Positions 55,912 through 64,000 of a DNA stretch of 64,000 nt are shown here, piece by piece. The DNA lies in assembly GCF_018310535.1 (NCBI RefSeq), contig NZ_CP074103.1, positions 372,001-436,000 on the forward strand, written 5' to 3'. The DNA is from Streptomyces mirabilis (GTDB lineage: Bacteria; Actinomycetota; Actinomycetes; Streptomycetales; Streptomycetaceae). Under the pieces are notes generated by a model, which ran no database searches, was not told where the DNA came from, and saw only the letters and a list, made by a program, of their open reading frames with translations. Position numbers and translations under genes: made by a program. Position 1 is the stretch's first letter, and each line of letters opens with the position of its first letter.

Positions 55912-56149
55912 CCGCCGCTTCGCGTTTTTGGGACAACTGGGCGAAGAACCCGGCTCCCTTCAACAGCCGCCTCGACCGCTACCCAGGGCGCCAGCTTTCC
56001 TGGAAGCCTTCCGTCTGTGGTGACGCCCGGCCTCACAGGCACGGGGACGAATCCAAGACCTCCGCACGGCATCCGAACTTCCTGACCGGCGAGGGCTCGA
56101 GAGCGGCGGCCCGAGATCCTTGGTTGAGGTCGGGCCGGTACGGGCGGGC

Positions 56150-57253
56150 TCACGCCGGCGCAAAGGCGTCCGTCCCCGCTGCGCCTCCTCGGTGGGAGGG
56201 CCCGCCCGGGCCGTCGGACGATCCTCTACTCGGGCCCGGCCGAACAGGCTCCGGACGAAGTCGGATGCCGTACGCCTCGAAGACGGCGGCGGCGAGTTGC
56301 CGGAGAGCCGAGGTGAAGGCAGTTGCTGTGGCACTTTCTCGCGCGGTCAGCGTCAGGGTTCGGGCGGTGGAGCAGTACACCCCCGGCCCGATACGGCCCC
56401 CGGGACGGTAGTCACACCGCTCCAGCAGCCACCCGGCGCTTGCGCGCAGGGATCCGCTCTGGTCGCGGTGGACCGGGCCGTCGGCGCAGCGTATGGCTGC
56501 GGCCTGGACGGGAGTGATGACCGGGTTGAGGAAGACGGACCCTGCCTGCCGGGCATCAGGGCCGGAATCCGGCAGGGCGAGACCGCGCTGCTCCCGGTCG
56601 GTGATCACGGCTTGGGCGGCCTCGGCGAGCGGTGGCCGGGCCCCCAGTCCTACGGCCAAGGAGTCGGCGAGGTGCTGGTAGGCGACCGGGGCCGCAGATG
56701 AACTGCGGGTGAGACACACCGTGATGTCGAGGATCGTCCACCGTCCGGGCTGGGACTTGAAGGCGCTGGCGCGGTAGCCGAAGCCGCATTCCGCGGCTCG
56801 GAGTTCGACGATGCGTTCGAGGTGCCAATCGAAGGCGGTGACGCGGGTGAGGGTGTCAGATATCTGCTGTCCGTAGGCACCGGTGTTCTGCACCGGGGCG
56901 GCACCGGTCGTGCCGGGTATGCCGCCTAGGTACTCGATCCCCGAGAGCCGCTGGTCGACGGCGAACGCGACGAGCGCGGAGAGCGGTTCCCCCGCCTGTG
57001 CGACGACCTCCACGAGGTCGTCGCCGAGCGGGCGTACGGTCGCACCGCGGGTGGCCATGCGGATCACGGTCCCGGGGTATCCCGCGTCTTCGGCCAGGGT
57101 GTTGCTGCCGCCGCCGAGTACGAACGGCGCCGTGCCTTCACCCGTCACGGAACGGGCGACGTCGGGCCAGGCGGCGGGGTCGGTGTGGGTGAGGAACTGG
57201 TGGGCGGGTCCGCCCAGGCGAAGCGTGGTGTGGTCGGCCAGCAGCTCACCCAT
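56150..57253 (-). CDS. murB: MurB paralogue, UDP-N-acetylenolpyruvoylglucosamine reductase
   Basis: A 367-residue protein with the FAD-binding segment LGGGSNTLAED, EYLGGIPGTTGAAPVQNTGA, the substrate Tyr/Arg region FGYRASAFK, the catalytic Ser of AGSVFLNPV, and SAGWLLER near the end. The C-terminal 40 residues are a Pro/Gly-rich extension. It is the last gene of a minus-strand operon with a MurA paralogue. Being clustered with secondary-metabolism-type genes rather than with cell-division genes, it is probably a second copy for a dedicated pathway or for self-resistance. Confidence 0.87.
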   Translation of the reverse strand: MGELLADHTTLRLGGPAHQFLTHTDPAAWPDVARSVTGEGTAPFVLGGGSNTLAEDAGYPGTVIRMATRGATVRPLGDDLVEVVAQAGEPLSALVAFAVDQRLSGIEYLGGIPGTTGAAPVQNTGAYGQQISDTLTRVTAFDWHLERIVELRAAECGFGYRASAFKSQPGRWTILDITVCLTRSSSAAPVAYQHLADSLAVGLGARPPLAEAAQAVITDREQRGLALPDSGPDARQAGSVFLNPVITPVQAAAIRCADGPVHRDQSGSLRASAGWLLERCDYRPGGRIGPGVYCSTARTLTLTARESATATAFTSALRQLAAAVFEAYGIRLRPEPVRPGPSRGSSDGPGGPSHRGGAAGTDAFAPA

Positions 57254-57268
57254 GGGTTCCTCCGTGTG

Positions 57269-58306
57269 TCAGGTGGCGGAGATTGTCTTGAGTGTGAGTT
57301 CCCGCAGCGGGGCGATCTTGGTGCGGGCGTTGCCGCCGTAGATGGCGTTGGTGCAGATCACGAGGTAGCGGCCGGTCTCCGGGGCGAGGTAGAGGCTGGT
57401 GCCGGTGAATCCGTGGTGGTACGCGACGCGTCCGCCGGCGGCGAGGATCCAGGACAGCCCGCGGTCCAGGCCCGGTTCGATCGGCGTCTGGGGGATGAGG
57501 CTGGCGTGCAGCCAATCGCCCAGGCCGTGTTCGTCGCCGTCCGCGTGCGCGATCAGGAGCCGTTGGGCGTAGAGGGCGAGGTCGGCGGGGGTGGAGAAGA
57601 CCCCGGCGTGGCCGGCGATGCCGCCGAGCAGGCCGGCATTGTCGTCGTGCGGGGCGCCCCAGATCCGTGGCGCGCCGGGGATGCGCTGCTCGGTCGGGGC
57701 GACCTGCGGGGTGCGGGCGAGCGGTCCGTACACCGTGGCGTCCATGCGGAGTGTCTTCCACAGGGACTTGCCGAGCTCGTCGAGGGGGCGGCCGTGGATG
57801 TGGGCGAGGGCCAGGCCGAGAAGGATGTAGCCGCGGTTGATGTAGCGGTGCTGGCCGGGGGCGTCTTCCAGGGGTTCACGGCACAGGAGTTCGTGCAGCG
57901 GCAGGTCGGCGCCACGGTAGTGGTCGAGGCGGGTGGAGGCACGGAGCCCGGAGGTGTGGGAGATCAGCTGGCGGACGGTCGCCTCGCCGCTGGGGCTCTC
58001 GCTGTTCATCGGGGGCAGGAAGTCGCGGATCGCAGCGTCGAGGTCGAGCAGCCCGGCATCCAGGGCCTGGCCGATCAGGGGCCAGGTGGCGACGACCTTG
58101 GTCAGCGAGGCGATGTCGTAGAGCGTGTCCTGCTCGGGTTCGCGTTCACCGCACTCGGGGGCGATCTTGCCGGCCGTGAGGAACCGGGCAGTGGTGCCGG
58201 TGGTGCCGTACGCGAGGACACCGCCGGGGGTCGCACCGTCGGCGACGACCTGGTCGAAGGTGTCCCGGAGGCGGGTGATGTCATCGGCGGTGAACGGGAC
58301 GGGCAT
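57269..58306 (-). CDS. Serine hydrolase, beta-lactamase/DD-peptidase family
   Basis: A 345-residue cytoplasmic-looking protein without a signal peptide. It has S-x2-K in IASLTKVVATW (about 66-69), Y-x-N in YINRGY, and HHGFTG in the position of the K-T-G box. The family includes class C beta-lactamases, DD-peptidases and esterases. It sits between MurA (one-base overlap) and MurB (15-base gap), so it belongs to the same unit. Lack of a signal peptide argues for an intracellular esterase, amidase or transacylase. Confidence 0.85.
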   Translation of the reverse strand: MPVPFTADDITRLRDTFDQVVADGATPGGVLAYGTTGTTARFLTAGKIAPECGEREPEQDTLYDIASLTKVVATWPLIGQALDAGLLDLDAAIRDFLPPMNSESPSGEATVRQLISHTSGLRASTRLDHYRGADLPLHELLCREPLEDAPGQHRYINRGYILLGLALAHIHGRPLDELGKSLWKTLRMDATVYGPLARTPQVAPTEQRIPGAPRIWGAPHDDNAGLLGGIAGHAGVFSTPADLALYAQRLLIAHADGDEHGLGDWLHASLIPQTPIEPGLDRGLSWILAAGGRVAYHHGFTGTSLYLAPETGRYLVICTNAIYGGNARTKIAPLRELTLKTISAT

Positions 58307-59616
58307 CAGCGGCCTCCGGGGATGGTGGTGATCTCGGCTCCCAGCGTGGCCAAGTTGGGCAGCAGGTGGCCGTAGCCGCGCCGGAGATGGAACATCCCTC
58401 GGATCGTAGAGGTGCCGTCGGCGGCGAGTGCGGCGATCAGAAGGGCGGTCACCGCACGGATGTCCGCGGCCTGCGCCTCGGCTCCGCGCAGCCGCACGGG
58501 CCCGCGTACGCGGATCGTCGACCCGTCGGCCGTGATGTCAGCGCCGAAGCCGCGTAGCCCCGGCACGTGGGTGTCGCGGCGGGGGTAGACCCGCTCGTCG
58601 ATCACCGAGATGCCGCCAGCCTGGGTGAGCATCGCGGCCAGCTGCGGTGCGGTGTCGGTTGGCAGGGCCGGGTGCGGGCCGGTCGCCGTCTCGACGGGGC
58701 GCAGCGCCCCGAAGAGCCGGGCCTGCATGCCGCCGCTCGGGTCGTTCGTCATCATGATGCCGGCGTCGGCGAGGGCCCGGGCGAGACCGGCGGGGAAGTC
58801 AGTGACGGTGATGTTGTCGAGGTGGACGCTGCCACCGGTCGCTGCGGCGGCCATGACCATGGTGGCTGCCTCGATCCGGTCGCCCGCCACGGCGAAGGTG
58901 CCGCCGGCGATCCAGTCGCTGCCGGACACATGCAGGCCCTCCTCGTCGAGGTGGACAAGGACGCCCCTCTCGGCCAGGAAGCGGGCGGTCTCGGTGACTT
59001 CCGGCTCGATGGACGGGTGGGTGATCAGGCTGGTGCCGTGGGCGCGGGAGGCCAGCAGCAGCGCGGACACCGTCGCTCCTAGGCTCGGTCCGTACGGCGT
59101 GCTCACATCCACGGTGAACGCCCGCACCCCGCGGGCACCGCACCGTGCGCGGATGCCGGTGTCGTCTGTGACAACCTCGGCGCCAGCGGCCTGCATGGCC
59201 GCGAGGTGCCGGTCGATGAGCCTCGGGCAGAACGCGTCGCCGCCGGGATAGGGGAAGGCGACCTGCCCAGTCCGGGCCAGCACTGCCGCGGCAAGCACCG
59301 CGGTCGTACGGACCCGGCGGCCGAGCTCAGGATGGATGACCGGGCAGATGACGCCCGCCGGAGACACCGTGAAGCAGCCGTCGTCGTAGTCGGCGCGGGC
59401 TCCGGTACCGCGCAGGATCTGCGCGCACACGCCGCTGTCAGTGATGTTCGGCGCGCCCGTCAGGGCGACGGGGACGTCGACCAGGAGGGCGGCGGCGTAG
59501 AGGTGAAGGGCGATGTTCTTGCTGCCCTGCACCGGCATCCGGCCAGACAGTGTGTGCCCGCCGGTGATCCGCACGAGGGCGGTGTCCTTGGCGTCGTGGG
59601 CGGGGGCGGTGGTCAC
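58306..59616 (-). CDS. murA: MurA-type enolpyruvyl transferase
   Basis: A 436-residue EPSP-synthase-fold protein. It opens with GRMPVQGSKNIALHLYAA (the Lys-Asn pair of MurA) and has the loop PGGDAFCPRLIDRHL, where MurA enzymes carry Cys or Asp; here Asp occupies that position, a form known to be insensitive to fosfomycin. It starts with GTG. The sequence is clearly diverged from a housekeeping MurA (for example LIDRHL in place of RPVDLH), so the acceptor may be UDP-GlcNAc or another nucleotide such as UMP, as in NikO/PolA enzymes. Confidence 0.85.
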   Translation of the reverse strand: MTTAPAHDAKDTALVRITGGHTLSGRMPVQGSKNIALHLYAAALLVDVPVALTGAPNITDSGVCAQILRGTGARADYDDGCFTVSPAGVICPVIHPELGRRVRTTAVLAAAVLARTGQVAFPYPGGDAFCPRLIDRHLAAMQAAGAEVVTDDTGIRARCGARGVRAFTVDVSTPYGPSLGATVSALLLASRAHGTSLITHPSIEPEVTETARFLAERGVLVHLDEEGLHVSGSDWIAGGTFAVAGDRIEAATMVMAAAATGGSVHLDNITVTDFPAGLARALADAGIMMTNDPSGGMQARLFGALRPVETATGPHPALPTDTAPQLAAMLTQAGGISVIDERVYPRRDTHVPGLRGFGADITADGSTIRVRGPVRLRGAEAQAADIRAVTALLIAALAADGTSTIRGMFHLRRGYGHLLPNLATLGAEITTIPGGR

Positions 59617-59622
59617 CGCGGG

Positions 59623-60348
59623 TCACCGGACCCGGGAGCCGGCGGGCAGGAAGCCGCCGATGTGGTCGCGGGGGTAGACCACCGTGCCCGGCCCGATCAG
59701 CGTGCCCGGCGACAGGACGGTCCCGGCCGGTAGGGCGACCTCGTCGCCGATGACGGCGCCGAACTTCGTCTGGCCGGTGGGGAGGCGCCGTCCGTCGAGG
59801 TTGACGGTAATTTCCTGGATCGCCGGCTCCGGGACGGGGCCGCAGTCGCACCGCAGTCCGGTGGTGGAGCAGAACGAGCCGACGTTGACCCTCCGGCCGA
59901 TCACGGAGTCCCCGATGAAGCTGGGGTGCTTCATGAAGACGTGCCCGGCCAGCAAGCTGCGGGTGATCTCCGCGCCGAACCCGATCCGGCAGCCGGGGCC
60001 GATCACACTGTGGTCGCGGACCATCGCGCCGGCCGCCACGACGGCGCCGGTGCAGATCAGGACCGGACCGATCACCTGGGCGCCCGCCTCGATCCGGGCC
60101 CCGGCCTGGACGATCACCTCGCCCTGCACCACGGCGCCGTCCTCGACGACACCCTGTCCATCGCGCAGCTGCTCACCCCCGTGGGCGAGGTCGTCGGCCA
60201 TCGCGGCCTTGATGTCGAAAACGCTCGAGCAGCGGCCTAACAGGGCGGCAACGTACGGGCCGAGACCCTCGGGCCGTACGTAGTAGGCGGGAGTGAGGCG
60301 GACATCGGTGATCGGCGCCGTGCGCGGGACGGGATTCACGGACTGCAT
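59623..60348 (-). CDS. Left-handed beta-helix (hexapeptide repeat) protein, GlmU/acyltransferase-like
   Basis: A 241-residue protein made mostly of hexapeptide repeats (VVEDGAVVQGEVIVQAGARIEAGA and similar, cited briefly), as in sugar acyltransferases and the C-terminal half of GlmU. A GSFCSTTGLRCDCG cysteine cluster interrupts the helix. There is no N-terminal nucleotidyltransferase domain. GGGAGG precedes the ATG at 60348. It is the first gene of the minus-strand operon with MurA, which follows after six bases, and may transfer an acyl group to an amino sugar. Confidence 0.8.
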   Translation of the reverse strand: MQSVNPVPRTAPITDVRLTPAYYVRPEGLGPYVAALLGRCSSVFDIKAAMADDLAHGGEQLRDGQGVVEDGAVVQGEVIVQAGARIEAGAQVIGPVLICTGAVVAAGAMVRDHSVIGPGCRIGFGAEITRSLLAGHVFMKHPSFIGDSVIGRRVNVGSFCSTTGLRCDCGPVPEPAIQEITVNLDGRRLPTGQTKFGAVIGDEVALPAGTVLSPGTLIGPGTVVYPRDHIGGFLPAGSRVR

Positions 60349-60454
60349 CAGAACCTCCCGGAGTTGGGGGCGGCCCGTGGCTGCGGACCGCTCGCTCTTG
60401 AAGGTCGTCGGGGACGGGCAGCCAGCGGGAGGGGCGCTGTCCTGGCCTGCAAAG

Positions 60455-60477
60455 CCGTTTGCATCTCATGCAAACGG
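60455..60477. promoter_or_regulatory. Perfect 23-bp palindromic operator
   Basis: CCGTTTGCAT-CTC-ATGCAAACGG: exact 10-bp arms with a 3-bp spacer, in the divergent region between the beta-helix/MurA operon (start 60348) and the XRE regulator (start 60589). It is the natural binding site for that regulator or a related dimer. Confidence 0.75.
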
Positions 60478-60588
60478 TCTGTTGGCCGCACTGTCCTAGG
60501 ACTACGGTTGAAGCGGCGCAGCCTCGGCTATCGGCGGGAACGAGGTACTGATGCGGTCAGCGAAGCATGAGCGACCCTTGGGGCCGGT

Positions 60589-61947
60589 GTGAGGCCCGGG
60601 GAACTGATACGCCAGACCCGGCAGGCCAAGGACCTCACGCTCGCCGAGCTGGGCAAGCTGACCGGGTACTCCGGGGCTCAGGTCTCCCGATACGAGCGGG
60701 GCATCTCACCGCTGACCGACATCGACGTGCTGCGGCGATTCGCCGACGTCCTCGAACTCCCGCGCCAGGCGTTCGGCCTCGCTCCGCCCGCGCCTCGCCC
60801 GGAGATACGACACGGTCAGCCGATCGGAGCATCTGCGGCCTTCCCCTGGATGCCCACCCATAGGCTGGGCAGTCCAGGACAGGAGGACGGTGAAGATCCG
60901 TTGCGGCGAAGGAAGTTGATTGCGGGCTTGGCTGCCACGGCCGCGGCAGCCGCTGGCTCCCCACTCCTTGGGAACGGAACAGCCCAGGCTAGCGAGGCCA
61001 TGCTCGGAGAGCTGCTTGTCGCCCGTCTGCGTGATGCCATGCTCGGCCTCGGGCAGGCCCCGGTGATGCCGCTGGCCGAGACACTCGCGACAGACTTCAC
61101 CCGTGCCCTCGCCGACTTCGACGCCTGCCGTTACGCCAGCCTCGCGGTGCGCCTGCCACGCCTCATCCGCTCCGGACATGCGCTCACCGCCAGCGCCCGT
61201 GAGGCTGGGGACTACGTGCTCCTGGCCAAGAGCTACCTGCTGGCGACCCGCATGCTCGTCAAGTTGGACGAGCAGCAGCTCGGCTGGCTGGCCGCCGACC
61301 GCGCCCGCCAGCTCGCCGAAGCAGGCGGCGCACCCCTCGCTGTTGCCGAGTCTGCCCGGCAATTGGCCGTGCTCGCTCGAAAAGCTGGATGGCATCAGGA
61401 AGCCCTGTCGATCGCCCTGACCGCCGCCGACCACCCGGACCTGCGCAGCGCCGGACGCGCGGGAACGGCCCTACGAGGGCTCCTCGTCCAGAGTGCGTCG
61501 TACACCCTGGCCAGGCGGGGCGACCGGGACGGGATGCGAGAGCTCACGGACGAGGCCGCCGCGATCGCCACGGAACTCGGCGGCCGCACCATGCTTCGTG
61601 ACCACGGCGGGGGCTTCAGCCCCCTCACCGTGCAGCTTCACCGGATCAGCGCCGAAAACCATGCGGGGGATCCTCTGGCCGCGCTGGATGCTGCCCGCAT
61701 GATCTCGCTGAAGGCGCTGCCCAGCGTCGAGCGTCGCTCTCGCGCCCTCGGTGACATCGCCGTCACCTACGACCGCCTCGGCCGCCGCAGCGACTGCGTC
61801 CGAACCCTCCTGGCGGCGGAACGATGCGCTCCCGAGGAGACCCATGCCCGCCCAGCGACGAAATCGCTGATCGCTGGCCTGCTGGTCTCGGGGCCCACAT
61901 CGACCGAGCTACGCGGCCTTGCCGAGCGCAGCGGCGTTCTGGCCTGA
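60589..61947 (+). CDS. XRE family regulator with tetratricopeptide-like C-terminal domain
   Basis: A 452-residue protein. Residues about 5-62 are a helix-turn-helix (LIRQTRQAKDLTLAELGKLTG, then AQVSRYERGISPLTDI in turn). Residues about 105-135 are an Ala-rich hydrophobic segment, and the rest is helical with repeated A-R-L-A-type faces, as in signal-sensing XRE regulators of Streptomyces secondary metabolism. It starts at GTG 60589 without a strong Shine-Dalgarno. The adjacent 23-bp palindrome suggests it controls itself and the divergent operon. Confidence 0.87.
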   Translation: MRPGELIRQTRQAKDLTLAELGKLTGYSGAQVSRYERGISPLTDIDVLRRFADVLELPRQAFGLAPPAPRPEIRHGQPIGASAAFPWMPTHRLGSPGQEDGEDPLRRRKLIAGLAATAAAAAGSPLLGNGTAQASEAMLGELLVARLRDAMLGLGQAPVMPLAETLATDFTRALADFDACRYASLAVRLPRLIRSGHALTASAREAGDYVLLAKSYLLATRMLVKLDEQQLGWLAADRARQLAEAGGAPLAVAESARQLAVLARKAGWHQEALSIALTAADHPDLRSAGRAGTALRGLLVQSASYTLARRGDRDGMRELTDEAAAIATELGGRTMLRDHGGGFSPLTVQLHRISAENHAGDPLAALDAARMISLKALPSVERRSRALGDIAVTYDRLGRRSDCVRTLLAAERCAPEETHARPATKSLIAGLLVSGPTSTELRGLAERSGVLA

Positions 61948-62083
61948 GAAGTGCCGTGGGCGAGGTGCGAAGGTCCTAACCCACTACGGATGGCCGAAGA
62001 CCGAACCCGATCCGCCGGTCAGCCCGGAGGGAGCGACCGTCCATCACGTTCGGCTCCGGCCCGCTGGCCCTGCGCGGTACGAG

Positions 62084-62920
62084 TCAGCGGTCAGGGTTTT
62101 GACGCCGGAGAAACTCCCGGGCTCCGCGAAGGTGGATGGCCAGGCGCTTCTGGGTGACGCGGCTTTCGAGGCGGACACAAAGTCCGCCAGGGAGGCCGCT
62201 GTCAGCCCGACGGCCGGTCGGCAGCAGCGATGCGTCAAGGCCATCCCGCTGCGCGATGAGGGTGCCGAGTTCGTGGCGGGTGACGGCGTCCGGGCCGGCG
62301 AGGTGAAAGACGCCGGCCGCATCGGACAGGGTGAGCTCCCACAGGGCGGCGGCCAGGTCGCGGACGTGGACTGGGCATCTGACATCGTCGGTGAACAGGG
62401 CCCCGTCCCGTGTGCCGGCGGCCAGAGCGTGCACCAGGCGTTCGTGCTCGGACCGGCCATCGCCGATGATCAGGGAGGTCCGTGCGACGACGGCGCCCGC
62501 GCTCAGGAGCCGCACGGCCGTTTCGGCCGCCGCCTTCGCGGCCCCGTACGGTGTTACCGGGTCGGGCAGACACGTCTCGTCGTACAGGTCCTCGCGGCGG
62601 CCGGAGAAAACGGCGTCACTCGAGACGTGGACCAACTTGATGCCCCGTTGCGACGCAACTTGGGCCAGGCGCATCCCGCCCTCGGCCGTGACCGCCCACT
62701 CGGCTCCGCCGCTGCTCGCGTTGATGACCGCGCTTGGGCTGACGGCATCCAGGACCTCCTGGAGATTCGCCGAGTTGCGCAGGTCGAGGCGGTGCCACGC
62801 GCCGGCGCCCTTGCCAGGGTGCGAGTGGAAGGTGGCGGCCGTCTCCAAGCCCGCTGAATGGCCCTGGCGGGCCAGCTCAACGCCCAGGAACCCGCTGCCG
62901 CCCACAATCAGTACCGTCAC
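62084..62920 (-). CDS. RmlD-like NAD(P)-dependent sugar reductase/epimerase
   Basis: A 278-residue extended short-chain dehydrogenase. VLIVGGSGFLGVELA binds the dinucleotide, VHVSSDAVFSG provides the catalytic Ser/Thr region and TPYGAAKAAAE the Tyr-x3-Lys. Closest family is dTDP-4-dehydrorhamnose reductase (RmlD). It converges with the XRE gene. The substrate is likely a nucleotide sugar, which would fit the Nudix/MurA theme, but it has its own promoter. Confidence 0.85.
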   Translation of the reverse strand: MTVLIVGGSGFLGVELARQGHSAGLETAATFHSHPGKGAGAWHRLDLRNSANLQEVLDAVSPSAVINASSGGAEWAVTAEGGMRLAQVASQRGIKLVHVSSDAVFSGRREDLYDETCLPDPVTPYGAAKAAAETAVRLLSAGAVVARTSLIIGDGRSEHERLVHALAAGTRDGALFTDDVRCPVHVRDLAAALWELTLSDAAGVFHLAGPDAVTRHELGTLIAQRDGLDASLLPTGRRADSGLPGGLCVRLESRVTQKRLAIHLRGAREFLRRQNPDR

Positions 62921-62996
62921 GCCTCCCCACGCTAGGACTGCAAGGTGCGTCCTGTGGCGGATCCGTCTGAAGTGGGTGCTTAACGTTCAGCCTTTG

Positions 62997-63737
62997 TCAG
63001 CCCAGGGCTGTGTCGAAGGTCTTGCGGTTGGCCGATGTGTAGGCGTGCTCTTGCTCGGACCACTGGATGCGCCTGGCGATCGTGTGGTCGTCGGCGACGT
63101 GCGGGAACGGGCCTGCGAGGTGGCTGTGCCACCACCTGGCGTTGCGGGCCTGGCGGTCGAGCGCGGCATCGATGAGGCGGGAGCGGGAGGTGGCGTCGAG
63201 CCCGTACGCGTCGGCGAGGACGCGTACCTGTGCGGCCTGGACGGCGGCGGGCGGAGCGGTGGGTTTGGAGGAGATGCACCAGGTCCACGCCATGTAGCCG
63301 AGGTCTTCGAGGGGATCGCCCGGGGCAGCGGTGTCGAAGTCGATGAAGGCGGTCGGGATGTCGTCGGTGAAGACCGTGTTGTTCGGCCCCGGGTCGTGGT
63401 GGCAGACCACGGGATGCCGTCCGGTCAGGCGACTGCTGCGGGTGGCGTCGTGGAAGGAGCGGAGGAGGGTGCCGGCCGCGGCCACTTGGGGGTCGGTCCA
63501 GCGCTGGAATCGGGCGGGCACCCAGCCGGGGAGGTAACTGAGGATTTCGCGGCCGGCTGTGTCGAACCCGAGGTGGCGCGGAGCGCCGGTGAAGCCCTCT
63601 CGCTGGAGGTCACAGAGCAGCTCGGCGACGAACGATGACGATGCCGTGGCTGGCCGCCGGACGGTGCGCCCGACCCTGACCACGCCGAAGGTGATACGTC
63701 CGCCGGACAATGGCACTTCGTTCTCCATGGGCCTCAT
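62997..63737 (-). CDS. Phosphotransferase (APH family)
   Basis: A 246-residue kinase-fold protein. Catalytic loop CHHDPGPNNTVF and metal-binding FIDFDTAAPGDPLEDL are intact. The N-terminal lobe is short. The ATG at 63737 has GAAGGGGG about 7 bases upstream; a further in-frame start at 63866 adds 43 unconserved residues, and an internal ATG at 63728 is also possible. It lies 76 bases before the RmlD-like gene on the same strand. Confidence 0.85.
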   Translation of the reverse strand: MRPMENEVPLSGGRITFGVVRVGRTVRRPATASSSFVAELLCDLQREGFTGAPRHLGFDTAGREILSYLPGWVPARFQRWTDPQVAAAGTLLRSFHDATRSSRLTGRHPVVCHHDPGPNNTVFTDDIPTAFIDFDTAAPGDPLEDLGYMAWTWCISSKPTAPPAAVQAAQVRVLADAYGLDATSRSRLIDAALDRQARNARWWHSHLAGPFPHVADDHTIARRIQWSEQEHAYTSANRKTFDTALG

Positions 63738-63899
63738 CCTGGCCCCCTTCGTGCGCCGAGCACTCAGCCGACTCTGCACTCGCAGGGCATTGGTCAAGTT
63801 CAGCGGCAAACGGACGTGCACGTGACACGCGCGCCGCATCGGTGACGCAGCCGGATGACGCTGCACCGTTCTCTCCCACGATGGTGTTGACCTGTGCTT

Positions 63900-63950
63900 C
63901 TACCGTCCGGGGGCCGGTCGGCGGACGCTGATGACGCTCGGGCGCGCCAT
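63900..63950 (-). other. 16-codon reading frame with very strong Shine-Dalgarno
   Basis: ATG at 63950 is preceded by a purine-rich GGAAGGAAGGAGAGAC run; the frame encodes MARPSVISVRRPAPGR then stops. It lies upstream of the phosphotransferase gene and could be a leader peptide or just the start of a decayed gene. Nothing else is seen between 63738 and 64000. Confidence 0.25.
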
Positions 63951-64000
63951 GTCTCTCCTTCCTTCCTCCCCCTCTTTCGTTGAGAGAGATGGGGTCGGAG

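Noticed and set aside
55912..56149. Possible transposase remnant (AKNPAPFNSRLDRY in one frame)
   Set aside because: Short, without start or family motifs that I could confirm; may simply be intergenic or the end of the MurB message.

Overview
This is a high-GC actinobacterial chromosome segment, almost certainly Streptomyces. GTG starts are frequent, ATGA/GTGA overlaps couple many genes, and the gene content is typical of that genus. No rRNA, tRNA, CRISPR array or IS transposase was seen. The window looks like an accessory region made of several blocks.

1-5.5 kb holds metal and stress functions: the end of a CDF metal exporter, a cysteine-synthase-like enzyme paired with an MFS transporter, a His-rich secreted protein next to a DUF305 lipoprotein, and a CadD-type transporter. 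5.6-11.9 kb looks like a PadR-controlled regulon. Five copies of a 17-bp inverted repeat (ATATCGN-N3-CCGATAT) lie in front of padR, a flavin oxidoreductase, two PAP2 phosphatases, DoxX and an amino-acid permease. 11.9-20.0 kb is a sulfur island: a persulfide dioxygenase-rhodanese fusion and an MFS carrier diverge from an ArsR-rhodanese regulator, cysteine desulfurase, trans-sulfuration enzyme, AhpD-like protein, MFS carrier and TusA-like protein. A perfect 20-bp palindrome lies between the two arms.

20.0-30.8 kb is a recombinase island, all on the minus strand: a broken integrase tail, a Tn554-like trio, a HAD phosphatase, an 807-residue zinc-ribbon/degenerate-recombinase protein, an XRE regulator and two intact tyrosine recombinases. 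Its right edge truncates a GFA-family gene that is still coupled to the next operon.

30.8-39.4 kb is the strongest candidate for an undescribed system. A 92-residue peptide made of seven LKxGMRPDAxx repeats lies upstream of a fatty-acid-desaturase-like enzyme, an amidinotransferase, a JmjC/cupin oxygenase and a haem-oxygenase-like diiron oxidase. Divergent from it are a stand-alone class II aminoacyl-tRNA-synthetase core, a TauD-type dioxygenase and an AlkC-like protein. I read this as a repeat-precursor peptide (RiPP-like) biosynthetic cluster.

39.6-60.3 kb is a second unusual system. A 41-residue peptide gene is coupled to an ABC exporter and followed by a tightly packed operon containing eight Nudix domains, several fused to kinase, acetyltransferase or methyltransferase domains. 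It also has HIT, VanX-like, PIMT-type and PIG-L proteins. A convergent operon encodes a left-handed beta-helix protein, MurA, a serine hydrolase and MurB paralogues. A perfect 23-bp palindrome separates that operon from an XRE regulator. The window closes with an RmlD-like reductase and another phosphotransferase.
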